A stretch of 64,000 nt of DNA, from positions 42,139 through 106,138 of the forward strand of contig CAYUIT010000009.1 of NCBI GenBank assembly GCA_964444835.1, written 5' to 3'. Positions 61,050-64,000 of the stretch are shown piece by piece (the stretch's first letter is position 1; each line of letters starts with the position of its first letter). The position numbers and the translations under genes were made by a program. The DNA is from CADEED01 sp964444835. Its GTDB lineage: Bacteria; Pseudomonadota; Gammaproteobacteria; Steroidobacterales; Steroidobacteraceae. The notes below the pieces were generated by a model that did no database searches, was not told the DNA's origin, and was given only the letters and a program-made list of their open reading frames with translations.

Positions 61050-63608
61050 TCAGCGCGGCACGAACCGGACGGAGCCGCGTTCCACTTGACTCGTGGCTGC
61101 ACTGATTTGCAGCACTTGGCCCGGCACCGAGCGATTGATCAAGTAGACGCGCAGCGGCCCACCGACTGAATCCCGCAATGCCACAGCGACCACTGCCGTG
61201 TCGGCGGTGAGTGCGAAGTTCTGCCCGGGTGCGACGAACAAGTTGTTCGGCGTGAGCTCGGTGGCACCACCCGCTGCACGCGGCACTTGGTAGAGCTTGT
61301 AATCCGCCGTGCCCTGACGAGCCGCCACGACGAGGTTAGCAGCCGTCTGATCGTAGGCGATCTGCGAAGAGGCATCGACCGAGAACCCCGCTAACAACCC
61401 ATTACAGACCAACGGGCCGCCGAATGCCGTATCGCACAGCGCATTCGTCGCAGTCGTGAGATAAGCCACGCGCGAGCCGTCGAGACTGAACGATGGGAAG
61501 TCAGCGTTCGTCGTCGGATCGGTGTAGAGCGACACACGCGTTTGCGGTGCGGCGCGATCGTAGCCGACCAATGCAAAGGGCGGAGCCGGCGGCGACGACA
61601 GCGCAAATGCGACGCGATCGCGAGCCGGCGAGGCCGCCACGTTGCCGATGAGACCGAACTCTTCACTCAGTAAGGCTTCCGTCGCGGGCGCTGCGAGATT
61701 GAGATCGTAAACGCCGCGCTGCACACCACGCTCCTGCACGAACAAGACGCGATTCGTATCGGGCGACAAAAACACTTTGTCCGACTGCCAGCCGAACCCG
61801 TTGTAGAAACCCGGGCGCGTCAGCAAGGTTAAGGTTGCTGGCGTCGCAGCCGCTGCTTGGTAGATGCCGTCATCAAAGGGGCTGGCCGCATTCTGGCCGA
61901 GGAACAGGATGTCGGTGCCATTGGCGCGGAATTGGAAGCAAGCGGGCCGGTTGGAGATCGGTACGGCCACAGGCGCGCCCGCCGCGGTGTCGGCCACGAA
62001 GCTGCGCACCGCGCCGAGCGGCGCGACACTATTGTCGAAATACGTAGCGCACACGCGCGTGCCATCGTTATTGATGGCGGTGCTTTGATGTTGCGAACCT
62101 GGTGTGGCTGTCGCCGTGTACAAAGCCGTGCCGGTGCCAAGCGCTGCTGTGGTGGCATAAAACGCGTTCAAGCGATCGACCACGTACGCGAACGTGCGGC
62201 CGTTGCGCGACACCACATAGCTCGTGACATTGCCGCTCGCCAACGCGCCGTTCACACGGCGCGCCGGTTGCAACAGATCGGCTAGCGCTAACTCGTTAGT
62301 CGTACCGGCAAACTCATTGCCGACGAACGCGACGTTGAATGCTGCGGTGTCGACGAATGCCAAGGCCGTTGCCAGATTCGAAGCTGCGTTCGAAGGATCG
62401 AGCGCACGATATTGCAAGCGCACCAAGCCGCGGAAGCCGGCGGGTAGCGTCACGCGAATCTCGCCCGCCGAGTTGACCGCCGCCGTCGCACCGAACAGCG
62501 GCACGGTGGTTTCAACCTGTGCACGCAGCACGTCGCCATCCGCGTCCGTGTCGTTGGCAGTCACGTTCAGCGAGATCTCGGTCGGCGAGATCACGGTATA
62601 GGGCGGGAAGGCGGTACCGCCGTCGTTGTCAAATACGTCATCCACTGCCACGGGCGTGGCGTTCGGCGTGACGACCATCGTGATCGTCGCCGTGCTCGAA
62701 GCACCGAGCGTATCGGTCGCGCGTGCGATCCAAGTGTCGTTACCCGTGAAGCCCGCGTTCGGCGTGTATACGAACGCGCCGTTCGGCTGCACCACGACCG
62801 TGCCATTGGCGGGATTCGTCTCGCGCGCGAACGTGATCGCCTGGTTCTCTGGATCGGTCGCCGTGAGCTGGCCGTTGTAAGGCCGACCCGCGATGAGCGT
62901 GAACTGCAAGGACGTGATCGTCGGTGCCGTGTTTGGCGTCGGCGTCACTGTGATCGTGACCGTACCGATGCGCGACGCGTTCTGCGGATCGGTGAGACGA
63001 ACCTGGAACGTATCGGTACCCGTGAATGTGGGCACCGGCGTGTAAACGAACGCACCGTTCGGTTGCACGGTCACCGTGCCATTCGTCGTCGGAGTCGTTA
63101 GGGTGAAAGTGATCGCACCACCTTCGGGGTCGGTGCCGGTGAGCTGGCCATTCAGAACCGTGGCTTGCACCACGGTGAAGATCGTCGACGTGAGTGTCGG
63201 CGCCTGATTGACCGGCGGAACGACGTTGATCGTGATCGTGTCGCTCGAGGACAGACCGGTCGGATCCGTGACTCGAGCAATGAACTGATCGCGACCCAAG
63301 AAGTTAGGCGTGGGCGTGTAGACGAACGAACCGTTCGGCTGCACGGTCAGCGTGCCACTCGTCGGCTGCGTGACCGCTTCGAACGTGAGCGGGCCGCCCT
63401 CGGGATCGACCGCGGTCAACTGGCCGTTGAATGCAAGATTGCGAGTGGCCGTGAAGTTGAGGGTTGTCAGCCGCGGCGCATTGTTCCCGACGACCGCCTC
63501 ATCGCCGCCACCACCACCGATACCGGTACAGGCGGATAGCACCGCCGCTAACAAGACGGTGAACAGCAAATTGGGCAGGCTGCGCCCGCGCGCCAAGCGG
63601 TTTTTCAT
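61050..63608 (-). CDS. Large lipoprotein: three Ig-like repeats plus beta-propeller
   Basis: An 852-residue surface or periplasmic protein. A signal peptide with lipobox (LLAAVLSAC, Cys27) leads to a Gly linker and three near-identical 92-residue cadherin/VCBS-type repeats (about 44-318; each with GQLTxxDPE, VQPNGxFVYTP and a closing VTPT-like strand). A fourth, divergent Ig-like region follows (NDTDADGDVLRAQV, residues 320-430). The C-terminal half has TolB/propeller-like repeats (STAINNDGTRVCATYF, FQFRANGTDILFLG, LSPDTNRVLFVQ, FSLDGSRVAYL). No enzyme motif is seen; adhesion or surface binding is the likely role. Confidence 0.8.
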   Translation of the reverse strand: MKNRLARGRSLPNLLFTVLLAAVLSACTGIGGGGGDEAVVGNNAPRLTTLNFTATRNLAFNGQLTAVDPEGGPLTFEAVTQPTSGTLTVQPNGSFVYTPTPNFLGRDQFIARVTDPTGLSSSDTITINVVPPVNQAPTLTSTIFTVVQATVLNGQLTGTDPEGGAITFTLTTPTTNGTVTVQPNGAFVYTPVPTFTGTDTFQVRLTDPQNASRIGTVTITVTPTPNTAPTITSLQFTLIAGRPYNGQLTATDPENQAITFARETNPANGTVVVQPNGAFVYTPNAGFTGNDTWIARATDTLGASSTATITMVVTPNATPVAVDDVFDNDGGTAFPPYTVISPTEISLNVTANDTDADGDVLRAQVETTVPLFGATAAVNSAGEIRVTLPAGFRGLVRLQYRALDPSNAASNLATALAFVDTAAFNVAFVGNEFAGTTNELALADLLQPARRVNGALASGNVTSYVVSRNGRTFAYVVDRLNAFYATTAALGTGTALYTATATPGSQHQSTAINNDGTRVCATYFDNSVAPLGAVRSFVADTAAGAPVAVPISNRPACFQFRANGTDILFLGQNAASPFDDGIYQAAAATPATLTLLTRPGFYNGFGWQSDKVFLSPDTNRVLFVQERGVQRGVYDLNLAAPATEALLSEEFGLIGNVAASPARDRVAFALSSPPAPPFALVGYDRAAPQTRVSLYTDPTTNADFPSFSLDGSRVAYLTTATNALCDTAFGGPLVCNGLLAGFSVDASSQIAYDQTAANLVVAARQGTADYKLYQVPRAAGGATELTPNNLFVAPGQNFALTADTAVVAVALRDSVGGPLRVYLINRSVPGQVLQISAATSQVERGSVRFVPR
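62655..63479 (-). repeat. Three tandem 276-base Ig-like coding repeats
   Basis: The three repeats occupy residues 44-135, 136-227 and 228-318 of the lipoprotein (period 92 residues). They share phrases such as GQLT..DPE and VQPNG.FVYTP almost unchanged, so they look like recent internal duplication. Confidence 0.8.
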
Positions 63609-63764
63609 GGGTGGAAGCATGCCACGACTCGCCCCGAGTTGCGTCACGCTCCGTGCAATTTGGCCCGACTGTCTCGATCTACCAACACAATTATGTTTCC
63701 GAAATGTGCGCTGCCGCACAACCGGAAGCCCAGACTGCCCCGCGCCGCCAACCCAACGACCGGG

Positions 63765-64000
63765 CTAGACGAGGAAGCCGAGATCGCGCGCCGTAAAGTT
63801 GTTGATCGACGGTGCGATCTGCGGAAGGTTCGAATCGGCCACGCCCAACCAGCGCGCCAGCGTAGCGGCATATTGGTCGGAGGAAATCGTCGGGATGAAA
63901 CGCCCGGCTCCGACATCGTCTGCGCCATCGACACCCACCGTCGCGTTGATTCGCAGCAATGGATACGTACCGTAGATGCGTCCGCCTTGCACACCGCCGC
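63765..64000 (-). CDS. DUF1501 protein, C-terminal fragment
   Basis: The gene runs leftward and is cut by the right edge; only about the last 78 codons are present, ending at a TAG at 63765-63767. The visible part reads GGRIYGTYPLL, a degenerate ISSDQYAATLARWLGV segment and NNFTARDLGFLV, which is the conserved C-terminus of DUF1501 proteins (SxDQYxATLARWxGV, RDLGFL). It is a second member beside the one at 33.8-35.0 kb, and is in line with the lipoprotein gene. Confidence 0.82.
   Translation of the reverse strand, partial: GGVQGGRIYGTYPLLRINATVGVDGADDVGAGRFIPTISSDQYAATLARWLGVADSNLPQIAPSINNFTARDLGFLV

Overview
The window reads as chromosomal DNA of a GC-rich (about 65% by eye) flagellated gammaproteobacterium, probably near the Xanthomonadales/Nevskiales/Steroidobacterales. 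The basis is gene content and conserved neighbourhoods: tamAB, polA-engB-cytochrome c4-dsbA, dapF-DUF484-xerC-hslVU, glnK-amtB, comM-ubiK, algZR, and a transcarbamylase of the acyl-ornithine type. No rRNA, insertion sequence, prophage or CRISPR array was seen. A 100-N scaffold gap interrupts a tandem repeat made from the 3' half of a tRNA-Arg gene.

Layout. 1-7 kb: flagellar genes (flgC/flgB leftward; flgA, flgM, flgN rightward, with a very good sigma-28 promoter before flgM), two coupled unknown genes, a CsgG-like protein with an SH3 domain, and a FlhC-type activator. 6.4-15.9 kb: nudC, DUF4126, an NRDE protein, the tamA-tamB translocation module, alkB and a crotonase-fold enzyme. 15.9-22.4 kb: an amino-sugar cluster (GlcNAc kinase, sodium symporter, murQ, GntR regulator, NagX-like membrane protein, nagA). 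22.5-24.3 kb: a double YjbR-domain protein and an LpxO-like hydroxylase. 24.4-33.8 kb: an arginine operon argR-argG-(P-loop protein)-argC-argD-argF'-argB-argH, followed by a thioesterase, a small membrane protein and LptM. Its promoter overlaps two ARG-box-like dyads 21 bp apart. 33.8-36.4 kb: a DUF1800/DUF1501 pair.

36.5-43.5 kb: polA, an outer-membrane barrel, a probable C-rich regulatory RNA at the polA/engB locus, engB, cytochrome c4, a lipoprotein DsbA, corA and tRNA-Arg(CCG) with its repeats. After the gap come cytochrome c5, an AraC regulator, a VOC protein, comM, ubiK, glnK-amtB (sigma-54 promoter), a DUF4124 protein, a 3-hydroxyisobutyrate dehydrogenase relative, algZ-algR, an unknown gene, a ferredoxin-reductase, a CoA-binding protein, dapF-DUF484-xerC-hslV-hslU, an FAD oxidoreductase, a large Ig-repeat/propeller lipoprotein and the end of a second DUF1501 gene.

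The observations I rate highest are: (1) a heptamer, TTGTTAG/CTAACAA, present about 50 times in both orientations and several reading frames, at a density like that of DNA-uptake sequences; (2) an arginine operon with an acyl-ornithine transcarbamylase whose specificity residue is Ala, plus an embedded P-loop protein resembling the DUF1611 acyltransferases, with no recognised acetylglutamate synthase in the window; (3) a probable sigma-E-type regulatory RNA with C-rich loops between polA and engB, next to an outer-membrane protein gene with a matching promoter; (4) the tRNA 3'-half tandem array.
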